NCBI RefSeq assembly: GCF_001424835.1
Contig: NZ_LMCQ01000020.1
Location: 306,306-370,305, forward strand
Origin: Variovorax sp. Root318D1
GTDB taxonomy: Bacteria; Pseudomonadota; Gammaproteobacteria; Burkholderiales; Burkholderiaceae_C
Direction: 5' to 3'
Length of the DNA: 64,000 nucleotides
The position numbers were made by a program, and so were the translations under genes. Below the pieces are notes generated by a model, which did no database searches, was not told the DNA's origin, and saw only the letters and a list, made by a program, of their open reading frames with translations. How positions within the stretch are numbered: the stretch's first letter is position 1; each line of letters begins with the position of its first letter. Below are positions 19,571 through 27,185 of this stretch, piece after piece.

Positions 19571-21133
19571 TCAAGATTCCCTGCGCAACGCCGGGAACAG
19601 GATCACGTCGCGGATGCTCGGCGAGTCGGTCAGCAGCATCATCAGCCGGTCAATGCCGATGCCGCAGCCGCCGGTGGGCGGCATGCCGTATTCGAGCGCA
19701 CGCACGAAGTCGTGGTCGTAGAACATGGCTTCGTCGTCGCCGCTGTCCTTGGCGGCCACCTGCGCGTTGAAGCGCGCGGCCTGGTCTTCGGCGTCGTTGA
19801 GCTCGCTGAAGCCGTTGCCGAACTCGCGGCCCGTGATGTAGAGCTCGAAGCGCTCGGTCACTTCAGGGCGCTCGTCGTTGGCGCGTGCCAGCGGCGAGAT
19901 CTCAGTCGGGTGCTCCATGATGAAGGTCGGCTGCCAGAGCTTCTCTTCCACCGTCTCTTCGAAGTACATCACCTGCAGGCTGGCAAGGCTGCGCTGCGAG
20001 AGCTTGTCCTTTTCTTCGCTGAGGCCGATCTTGCGCAGGGCATTGATGAGCCAGGCGCTGTCGTCGACGCCATCGCCGGCCTCGGTGTGCTTGAGGATGG
20101 CTTCGCGGATCGTCAGGCGCTCGAAAGGCTGGGTCAGGTCGACAGGCTTGCCCTGGTAGGTGAGCTGCTGAGTGCCCACGGCCTTGTCGGCAATGGTGCG
20201 GATCAGCGTTTCGGTGAAGTCCATCAGGTCGCGGTAGTTCCAGTAGGCCGCGTAGAACTCCATCATCGTGAACTCGGGGTTGTGCCGCACCGAGATGCCC
20301 TCGTTGCGGTAGCTCCGGTTGATTTCGAACACGCGCTCGAAACCGCCGACGATCAGGCGCTTCAGGTAGAGCTCGGGCGCGATACGCAGGAACATCTCCT
20401 GGTCGAGCGCGTTGTGGTGCGTCTTGAAGGGCTTCGCGTTGGCGCCGCCTGGGATGGGGTGCAGCATCGGCGTTTCGACTTCGAGGAAGTCGTTGGCCAC
20501 CATGAATTCGCGCAGGGCGCTCACAGCCTTGCTGCGCGCGGTGAAGCGCACGCGCGCCGACTCGTCGGTGATCAGGTCGACGTAGCGCTGGCGGTACTTC
20601 TGCTCCTGGTCGGCCATGCCGTGGAACTTGTCGGGCAGCGGACGCAGGCTCTTGGTGAGCAGGCGCAAGCGGGTCACCTTGACCGAGAGCTCGCCGGTCT
20701 TGGTCTTCATCAGCGTGCCTTCGGCGCCGACGATGTCGCCCAGGTCCCAGCGCTTGAAGTCGGCGTAGGCTTCTTCGCCGATGGCGTCGCGCGTCACGTA
20801 GAGCTGGATGCGGCTCGTGGCGTCCTGCACCGTCGCAAAGCTGGCCTTGCCCATCACGCGCTTGAGCATCATGCGGCCCGCCACGCTCACCGCAACAGAC
20901 TGCGCTTCGAGCGCTTCGGCTTCGGTGGCGCCATGCGCCTCGATCAGTGCGGCGGCGCGGTGGCCCGGCTTGAAGTCGTTCGGAAACGCAACGCCCTTGC
21001 CCTCGGCCTGCGCGGTGCGCATCAGCTTGAGCTTTTCGCGGCGTTCCGCGATGAGCTGGTTGTCGTCGACGGCGGGCGCCGCGGCTGGAGCCGCTGCAGG
21101 CGTGGGAATGGAGGGAATCAGGTGATCGGACAT
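19571..21133 (-). CDS. lysS: Lysyl-tRNA synthetase, class II
   Basis: LysRS charges tRNA-Lys. It has 520 residues: an N-terminal OB-fold anticodon domain (about 80-180) and a class II catalytic core with LEVETPML (motif 1), YRNEGISVRHNPEFTMMEFY (motif 2) and GIGIDRLMMLL (motif 3). The N-terminal ~25 residues are Ala/Pro-rich. ATG 21133 (MSDHLIPSIP) was chosen. The frame extends 12 codons further up without support. Confidence 0.97.
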   Translation of the reverse strand: MSDHLIPSIPTPAAAPAAAPAVDDNQLIAERREKLKLMRTAQAEGKGVAFPNDFKPGHRAAALIEAHGATEAEALEAQSVAVSVAGRMMLKRVMGKASFATVQDATSRIQLYVTRDAIGEEAYADFKRWDLGDIVGAEGTLMKTKTGELSVKVTRLRLLTKSLRPLPDKFHGMADQEQKYRQRYVDLITDESARVRFTARSKAVSALREFMVANDFLEVETPMLHPIPGGANAKPFKTHHNALDQEMFLRIAPELYLKRLIVGGFERVFEINRSYRNEGISVRHNPEFTMMEFYAAYWNYRDLMDFTETLIRTIADKAVGTQQLTYQGKPVDLTQPFERLTIREAILKHTEAGDGVDDSAWLINALRKIGLSEEKDKLSQRSLASLQVMYFEETVEEKLWQPTFIMEHPTEISPLARANDERPEVTERFELYITGREFGNGFSELNDAEDQAARFNAQVAAKDSGDDEAMFYDHDFVRALEYGMPPTGGCGIGIDRLMMLLTDSPSIRDVILFPALRRES

Positions 21134-21256
21134 GGAGAGCGGAGGAGGGCGCAACGGGAGCATGCGCAACCCGCCATTTTAGCCGATCGGGTTCGAATGA
21201 AACCGGCCTCCAGCGCCCGCCAATCCTGTATGAAATGCTATTTAAAAAGTAGCAAC

Positions 21257-21904
21257 CTATTCAGTGATGCCCGCGCGTGCGAGCAGATCGCTGACCAATT
21301 CGAGCCGCATCAGCGGGCTGTCGAGTTCCATGAGCCGTTGCCGGAGTTCGAGTTGCATCGGCACCAGTTCGCACCAGCGGTTGGCCACCCAGCCGCAATC
21401 GTTGAACTGATATGGCTCGCCGATGGGCAGGCGCACGGCTTCGGCACCCTGCGCGCGGCGGCGCTCTTCGAGGGTGTCTACCAGGCGCCGCAGTGCCGTG
21501 GCGGTGTGCTGGAGGTCGTCCGGAATCTCGATCGCCGCGTCTTCGAGTACGGCCGCCACCTCGGCCACCCACAACCCGTGCTTCTGCAATTCGGTACTGC
21601 GAATGCGAAAACGTTGGGTACCGACGCATTCGATCTGCAGCAGTCCGCTCTGCGGCGAATCGAATTCGCGGATGACGGCCAACGTGCCGACGGCGGCGAA
21701 GCTTTCCACATCGGCACCTGCCTTGCGGACCTCGCTGCCGCTCGTGAGGCTGACAACGCCGAAAGGCGCGTCGGCCTTGCGGCATTTGCCGATCATGTCG
21801 AGATAACGTACCTCGAAAATACGCAGTGGAAGCACGCCGCCGGGAAACAGGACGGTTCCTAGCGGGAACAATGGCAGTGAATGAAGAATGGGCTGTGTCG
21901 TCAT
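21257..21904 (-). CDS. LON substrate-binding domain protein
   Basis: This is a stand-alone LON N-terminal domain (215 residues) with no ATPase or protease part. It shows LPLFPLGTVLFPGGVLPLRI and FEVRYLDMI, the hallmark start of the domain. It is cytoplasmic and of unknown biochemical role. ATG 21904 was chosen as the start of the conserved part. It is transcribed divergently from yggT with about 50 bases between the starts. Confidence 0.88.
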   Translation of the reverse strand: MTTQPILHSLPLFPLGTVLFPGGVLPLRIFEVRYLDMIGKCRKADAPFGVVSLTSGSEVRKAGADVESFAAVGTLAVIREFDSPQSGLLQIECVGTQRFRIRSTELQKHGLWVAEVAAVLEDAAIEIPDDLQHTATALRRLVDTLEERRRAQGAEAVRLPIGEPYQFNDCGWVANRWCELVPMQLELRQRLMELDSPLMRLELVSDLLARAGITE

Positions 21905-21953
21905 CGAGGAACCTTGCATGGCTATCATCGCATTCCCCTCACGACCACGCCCC

Positions 21954-22511
21954 ATGCTCTACCAGATCCCCTCGTTTCTTCTCGACGTGATCGTCGGCCT
22001 GCTCGGCGGCGCCTGCCTGCTGCGCCTCTACATGCAGTACCACCGGGTGCCGTTCGGCAATCCGCTCGGCCGCTTCATATTTGCAATCACCGACTGGATC
22101 GTGATGCCGCTGCGCCGCATCGTGCCCGCGGTCAAGCGCTGGGACCTGGCGAGCCTGATTGCCGCATGGCTGCTGGTGCTCGCGAAGTTCCTGCTGCTGT
22201 GGCTTCTGGTCGGCAACCTGGGACGGATCGCGGCCTTGCCGCTGGTCTCCCTCGTGGGGCTGATGCAGCTGGCCATTTCAGGCCTCACGGCGCTGCTGGT
22301 GGTCTATGCGGTGCTGTCGTGGATACCGGGTGCCTCGCCGGTGCTGCTCGACCTGATTTCCCGGCTGGCCGAACCGCTGGTCCGGCCGTTTCGGCGCTTT
22401 ATTCCGCTGATCGGCGGCGTGGACCTGTCGCCCCTGGCCGCCATCGTGGTGCTTCAGGTGATTGCCATCGTGCTGGGCAACCTGCTGGTCTGGGCCTACC
22501 GGCTGGGCTGA
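21954..22511 (+). CDS. YggT-family integral membrane protein
   Basis: The 185-residue protein has two copies of the YggT unit, each a pair of hydrophobic helices followed by a P-L-R-x-x-x-P motif (MPLRRIVP near residue 45 and VRPFRRFIP near 145). Members are linked to osmotic tolerance and membrane organisation, but no reaction is known. ATG 21954 (MLYQIPSFLLDV) matches the family start. It converges with accD. Confidence 0.88.
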   Translation: MLYQIPSFLLDVIVGLLGGACLLRLYMQYHRVPFGNPLGRFIFAITDWIVMPLRRIVPAVKRWDLASLIAAWLLVLAKFLLLWLLVGNLGRIAALPLVSLVGLMQLAISGLTALLVVYAVLSWIPGASPVLLDLISRLAEPLVRPFRRFIPLIGGVDLSPLAAIVVLQVIAIVLGNLLVWAYRLG

Positions 22512-22533
22512 CGCCCAGCCTTTGTCTTCTTGA

Positions 22534-23406
22534 TCAGATGACTGCGTCGGCGGGCTGGCGCAGCAGCATCGCCAGCGTGCTTGCGATGGTCTTACGCAGT
22601 TCGCGGCGGTCGCTGATGAAGTCGATTGCGCCCTTGGTCTGCAGGAACTCGGCGCGCTGGAAGCCCTCGGGGAGCGTCACGCGCACGGTCGACTCGATCA
22701 CGCGAGGACCGGCAAAGCCGATCAGCGCCTTGGGCTCGGCAATGACCACGTCGCCCACAAAGGCGAAGCCGGCCGAGACGCCGCCCATGGTCGGGTCGGT
22801 CAATACGCTGATGTAAGGCAGGCCCTTCTTCGCGAGGCGCGTGAGCGCTGCGTTGGTCTTGGCCATCTGCATCAGCGAGAGCAGGCCTTCCTGCATGCGC
22901 GCACCGCCGGTGGCGGTGAAGCAGATGAACGGCACCTTTTGCTCGATGGCCGTCTCGACGCCGCGCACGAAGCGCTCGCCGACCACGCTGCCCATGCTGC
23001 CGCCCATGAATTCGAATTCGAAGCAGGCCACGACCACGCTGATGCTGTGGACCGAGCCACCCATGACGATCAGTGCATCGGTCTCGCCGGTGTTCTCCAG
23101 GGCTTCCTTGAGCCGTTCAGGGTATTTGCGGCTGTCCTTGAACTTGAGTGCGTCGACGGGGAGCACTTCCTGCCCGACCTCGTAGCGGCCTTCGGCATCG
23201 AGGAAGGCGTCGAGCCGTGCGCGCGCGCCGATGCGGTGATGGTGGTTGCAGCTCGGGCAGACGTTCTGGTTGTGCTCGAGATCGGTCTTGTAGAGAACGG
23301 TCTCGCAGGCGGGGCATTTGATCCACAGGCCCTCGGGCACCTGGCGGCGCTCCGACGGGTCGGTTTGTGCGATCTTGGCGGGTAGCAGTTTTTCAAGCCA
23401 GCTCAT
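22534..23406 (-). CDS. accD: Acetyl-CoA carboxylase carboxyltransferase subunit beta
   Basis: AccD with AccA transfers the carboxyl group from biotin to acetyl-CoA to make malonyl-CoA for the fab enzymes. The 290-residue protein has the N-terminal four-Cys zinc ribbon (CPAC ... CPSC, about 33-56) and the crotonase-like core with GGARMQEG and DPTMGGVSAGFA. It lies downstream of trpA with a repeat-like hairpin between, a common trpFBA-accD arrangement. Confidence 0.96.
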   Translation of the reverse strand: MSWLEKLLPAKIAQTDPSERRQVPEGLWIKCPACETVLYKTDLEHNQNVCPSCNHHHRIGARARLDAFLDAEGRYEVGQEVLPVDALKFKDSRKYPERLKEALENTGETDALIVMGGSVHSISVVVACFEFEFMGGSMGSVVGERFVRGVETAIEQKVPFICFTATGGARMQEGLLSLMQMAKTNAALTRLAKKGLPYISVLTDPTMGGVSAGFAFVGDVVIAEPKALIGFAGPRVIESTVRVTLPEGFQRAEFLQTKGAIDFISDRRELRKTIASTLAMLLRQPADAVI

Positions 23407-23420
23407 AAGACTCCGGATTT

Positions 23421-23466
23421 AGCTCCCCTCTCCCGCCATGCGGAAGAGGGGCTTGGGGGTGAGGGC
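23421..23466. repeat. Inverted-repeat element between trpA and accD
   Basis: The sequence has an imperfect palindrome (CCCCTCTCCCGC ... GCGGAAGAGGGG, 23424-23450) followed by a G-rich GGGGGTGAGGGC tail. This pattern resembles the short REP-like palindromes scattered between genes in many beta- and gammaproteobacteria. It has no T-run, so it is not a classical terminator. It lies between co-directional genes and could affect the relative level of accD mRNA. Confidence 0.55.
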
Positions 23467-23474
23467 ACCCGCGA

Positions 23475-24320
23475 TTATCGGCCAGCCGCGTTCTTGGGGG
23501 TAGCCGCAGGCAGCGCATCGAGCGCCTCGCGGATGCCAGCCAGGAATTCGCTCACCGCAGGCACGACCTTTTCGCGCGGTTGTCCGTCGATCAACTGGAT
23601 GATCTTCGTCCCGATCACCACCGCATCGGCGGCCGAACCCACCGCCTGCGCGGTGCGCGCATCGCGGATGCCGAAACCCACGCCGACGGGGATGTTCACG
23701 TGCTCGCGGATGCGCGGGATCATCTGGCCGACCGCCTCGGTGTCGAGGTGGCCCGCGCCCGTCACGCCCTTGAGCGACACGTAGTAGACGTAGCCGCTCG
23801 CGATGCGTGCGACCTGCGCCATGCGCTCGCTGGTGCTGGTGGGCGCCAGGAGGAAGATCAGGTCGATGTTCGCGGCCTTGAGTTCGGCGGCAAAGCCTTC
23901 GCACTCTTCGGGCGGGTAGTCGACCACCAGGAGGCCGTCGACACCGGCTGCCGATGCATCGCGAATGAAGGCCTTCTTGCCGTGCACGAGGTCATAGCGC
24001 TCGACCGGATTCGCGTAACCCATCAGCACCACAGGCGTTGCCGTGTCCTGCTGGCGGAATGCGGCCACCATGGCGAGCACCTGCTTCATGCCGATGCCCA
24101 TGGCCAGCGCGTCCTCGCCGGCTTTCTGGATCACCGGACCGTCGGCCATCGGGTCGGAAAACGGCACGCCGAGTTCGATCACGTCGGCACCCGCCGCGAC
24201 CATGCCGTGCATCAATTCAGGCGTGATGTCCGCGTAGGGGAAACCTGCGGTGACGTAGGGAATCAGGGCGCGGCGGCCGTCTTTTTTCAGCGCGTCAAAG
24301 GTGGCGGCAATGCGGCTCAT
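23475..24320 (-). CDS. trpA: Tryptophan synthase alpha chain
   Basis: TrpA splits indole-3-glycerol phosphate to indole, which is channelled to TrpB. The 281-residue TIM barrel has the catalytic Glu in ELGVPFSDPMADGP and the Asp in VDYPPEE, plus YVSLKGVTG and VGFGI. The start overlaps the trpB stop by one base (TGATG). The open frame runs far upstream through trpB, but this start is the family one (MSRIAATFDAL). Confidence 0.97.
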   Translation of the reverse strand: MSRIAATFDALKKDGRRALIPYVTAGFPYADITPELMHGMVAAGADVIELGVPFSDPMADGPVIQKAGEDALAMGIGMKQVLAMVAAFRQQDTATPVVLMGYANPVERYDLVHGKKAFIRDASAAGVDGLLVVDYPPEECEGFAAELKAANIDLIFLLAPTSTSERMAQVARIASGYVYYVSLKGVTGAGHLDTEAVGQMIPRIREHVNIPVGVGFGIRDARTAQAVGSAADAVVIGTKIIQLIDGQPREKVVPAVSEFLAGIREALDALPAATPKNAAGR

Positions 24321-25606
24321 CACTTGCCTCCCTTCACGCTCAAGCCGCGCATCGAGGGCCGGTCGTAGAAGTCGACGCCCGACAGGTCGGCCACGGTGCC
24401 GATGTCCTTGTCGCCGCGGCCCGAGAGGTTCACGAGAATGGACTGGTCCGGCCGCATGGTTTTTGCGAGTTTCATGGCATAGGCCACGGCGTGGCTCGAT
24501 TCGAGGGCCGGAATGATGCCTTCGGTGCGGCACAGGTAGTGAAAGGCTTCGAGTGCCTCGGTATCGGTGATGCCGACGTACTCGGCCCGGCCGATGTCGG
24601 CCAGGTAGGCATGCTCGGGGCCCACCCCCGGGTAGTCGAGCCCCGCGCTGATGCTGTGGGTCTCGGTGATCTGGCCGTCTTCGGTCTGCAGAAGGTAGGT
24701 GCGGTTGCCATGCAGCACGCCCGGGCTGCCGCGCAGGATCGAGGCCGCGTGCTTGCCGCTGTCGAGCCCTTCGCCTGCCGCCTCGACGCCCACCAGGCGG
24801 GTGCCCGCGAACGGAATGTAGGGGTGGAAGATGCCCATGGCATTGCTGCCACCGCCCACGCAGGCCACCACCACGTCCGGCTGCCGGCCTTCGGCCTCGC
24901 CGGTGATGCCTTGCGCCGCGAGCATGGCGGGCATCTGGTCGATGCACTCGGTTCCGATCACACTCTGGAAGTCGCGGACCATCGTCGGATAGGGGTGCGG
25001 ACCGGCCACGGTGCCGATGATGTAGAAGGTGTTTTCCACGTTCGTCACCCAGTCGCGCATCGCCTCGTTAAGCGCGTCCTTCAGCGTCTTGCTGCCCGAT
25101 TCGACCGGCACCACGGTGGCGCCGAGCAGATTCATCCGATAGACGTTGGGACTCTGTCGCTTCACGTCCTGGCTGCCCATGTAGACCACGCATTCGAGCC
25201 CGTAGCGCGCGCAGATGGTGGCCGTGGCCACGCCATGCTGGCCGGCGCCGGTTTCGGCAATCACGCGGGGCTTGCCCATGCGGCGCGCGAGCATCGCCTG
25301 GCCGATCACGTTGTTGATCTTGTGTGCGCCCGTGTGGTTGAGGTCTTCGCGCTTCAGGTAGATCTGCGCGCCGCCCATCTCGCGGCTGGTGCGGGCCGCG
25401 TGGTAGACCGGCGAGGGCCGGCCGACGAAGTGCTTCAGCTCGTAGTGGAATTCGGCGAGGAACGCCGGATCGTCCTTGAACTTCGCATAGGCGTCGCGCA
25501 GCTCGTTGATCGCGTGGGTGAGCGTTTCGCTCGCGAAGGTGCCGCCGTAGTTGCCGAAATGGCCGGTGGCGTCCGGTTGCTGGTAGTCCTGGATATGGCT
25601 TTGCAT
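24320..25606 (-). CDS. trpB: Tryptophan synthase beta chain
   Basis: TrpB joins indole and serine using pyridoxal phosphate. The 428-residue protein has the PLP lysine in NHTGAHKINN, the phosphate loop GGGSNA and EGRQPD before it. The N-terminus (GHFGNYGGTFASETL) is that of the common TrpB1 type. It is coupled to trpA by a one-base overlap. trpF lies 50 bases upstream. Confidence 0.97.
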   Translation of the reverse strand: MQSHIQDYQQPDATGHFGNYGGTFASETLTHAINELRDAYAKFKDDPAFLAEFHYELKHFVGRPSPVYHAARTSREMGGAQIYLKREDLNHTGAHKINNVIGQAMLARRMGKPRVIAETGAGQHGVATATICARYGLECVVYMGSQDVKRQSPNVYRMNLLGATVVPVESGSKTLKDALNEAMRDWVTNVENTFYIIGTVAGPHPYPTMVRDFQSVIGTECIDQMPAMLAAQGITGEAEGRQPDVVVACVGGGSNAMGIFHPYIPFAGTRLVGVEAAGEGLDSGKHAASILRGSPGVLHGNRTYLLQTEDGQITETHSISAGLDYPGVGPEHAYLADIGRAEYVGITDTEALEAFHYLCRTEGIIPALESSHAVAYAMKLAKTMRPDQSILVNLSGRGDKDIGTVADLSGVDFYDRPSMRGLSVKGGK

Positions 25607-25656
25607 GGTTCTCGATCGTTGGGCCGCAGCCCCAAATGACGATCGGGGTGCGGCGG

Positions 25657-26349
25657 CTAACTGGAGAAGGACGCGTCGGCGGCTCTGACCGCTGCGACGA
25701 ATTGCCGGATTTTTGCGGCGTCCTTCAGGCCCTTGTTCCCGGGTCCGTCGATTTCGACGCCCGAGCTCACATCAACGGACAGCGTCTTGCAGCGCGTCCG
25801 CACGATGCGAATGCCATCGCTCACGTTTGCAGGTGTGAGCCCACCACTCAAGACGAGGTGAGCGTCGACGGCGGGTGGAAGAAGTGACCAATCGAATGCC
25901 TTGCCGCCACCGCCATAACCTTCGACATGGGCGTCGAGCAGGATGGCCTGGGCGTGGGAGTAATCTGACGCGTATTTTACGAGGTCGAAGCCCGCTCCGG
26001 CAGCCCCGAGCGGAATGCGCGCGGCGCGCATGTAGCGAAAACGGCCCGGGCCGGTGGATTCCTCGCACTGTTCCGGCGTTTCTTCGCCGTGAAACTGCGC
26101 GATGGCGCCCTTCACTCGAGCAAGCGATGCTATGACTTCAAGAGCATCCTCGTTGACGAACAGCAGCACGGGGGTGATGAAAGGAGGCAACCGGGAAGCC
26201 AGTTCGGCGGCGCGAGCGGCCGTCACGGCGCGGGGGCTCGCGGGATAGAGCACGAAGCCCACGGCATCGGCGCCCGCCTCGACCGCGGCATCGACGTCGG
26301 CCTCACGCGTGAGGCCACAGATCTTGATGCGGGTGCGGGGAAGCGTCAT
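25657..26349 (-). CDS. trpF: Phosphoribosylanthranilate isomerase
   Basis: TrpF isomerises phosphoribosylanthranilate to CdRP in tryptophan synthesis. It has 230 residues. KICGLTR (general-base Cys) is near the start, the catalytic Asp is in LLDAHVEGYGGGGK, and LSGGLTPANV and VDVSSGVE are present. The DAHVEG loop differs slightly from the usual D-x-x-x-G-GTG form. The start overlaps the truA stop (ATGA). Confidence 0.95.
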   Translation of the reverse strand: MTLPRTRIKICGLTREADVDAAVEAGADAVGFVLYPASPRAVTAARAAELASRLPPFITPVLLFVNEDALEVIASLARVKGAIAQFHGEETPEQCEESTGPGRFRYMRAARIPLGAAGAGFDLVKYASDYSHAQAILLDAHVEGYGGGGKAFDWSLLPPAVDAHLVLSGGLTPANVSDGIRIVRTRCKTLSVDVSSGVEIDGPGNKGLKDAAKIRQFVAAVRAADASFSS

Positions 26350-27158
26350 GGCGGCCCATCATAAGGAGCACCGCCAGCCTGCAGCGTGGCCTCCGCCGGC
26401 AGACCCCACTTGGCGTCGTACAACGGCCCGAGAAAGTACAGCCCATCGGCGGAGAAGGTGGGTGCCGCCACCTTGCGGCTGCGGGCTTCGAGCACCTCGG
26501 TGATCCACTCCGGCCGCTCGTCACCGCGGCCGATGCGCACGAGGCAGCCCATCAGGTTGCGGATCATGTGGTGCAGGAAGGCATCGGCCTCGAATTCGAA
26601 GTGCCAGCGGCAGCGGTCGCCCGCGCCCACACGCGTGATCTCGATGCGTCGCAGGTCCTTGACCGGCGACCGCGCCTGGCAGGCGGAGGCGCGGAAGGAG
26701 CTGAAGTCATGCTGGCCGACCAGCAGGGCGGCCGCGGCGCGCATCGCATCACCGTCGAGCGCATGCATCGACCAGCCAACGCGGCCAGAGTCGAGGCTGG
26801 GCCTCACCGGTGACTGCGACAGCACGTAGAGGTAGCGGCGGGCCAGCGCGCTCGCACGGCAATGGAATTCGTCGGGAACCGGATGCGCCCATTGCACGGC
26901 GATGTCGTCGGGCAGATAGCGATTGGTGCCGCGCATCCAGGAGAAGGGCTCGCGCTCGACGTCGGTGTCGAAGTGCACCACCTGCATCAGCGCATGCACG
27001 CCGGCATCGGTGCGGCCGGCGCACAGCGTGCCGATGGGCTGTGCGGCAAATTTGCCCAGCGCGGCTTCCAGCTTGTCCTGTACCGTGCGGCCCGAGCGCT
27101 GGCTTTGCCAGCCCTCGTACGCTTGGCCGTTGTAGCGGATGCCTAGCGCCAGCCTCAC
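26346..27158 (-). CDS. truA: tRNA pseudouridine(38-40) synthase
   Basis: TruA makes pseudouridine at positions 38-40 of the anticodon arm. The 270-residue protein shows the catalytic Asp in CAGRTDAGVHA, plus DPRRYLY-like ALARRYLYVL and FLHHMIRN. The start is a GTG at 27158. The fimV-truA-trpF-trpB order is frequent in betaproteobacteria. Translation is coupled to trpF. Confidence 0.96.
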   Translation of the reverse strand: MRLALGIRYNGQAYEGWQSQRSGRTVQDKLEAALGKFAAQPIGTLCAGRTDAGVHALMQVVHFDTDVEREPFSWMRGTNRYLPDDIAVQWAHPVPDEFHCRASALARRYLYVLSQSPVRPSLDSGRVGWSMHALDGDAMRAAAALLVGQHDFSSFRASACQARSPVKDLRRIEITRVGAGDRCRWHFEFEADAFLHHMIRNLMGCLVRIGRGDERPEWITEVLEARSRKVAAPTFSADGLYFLGPLYDAKWGLPAEATLQAGGAPYDGPP

Positions 27159-27185
27159 GAAATCAAAAGGACGGGAAAAGCCGCT

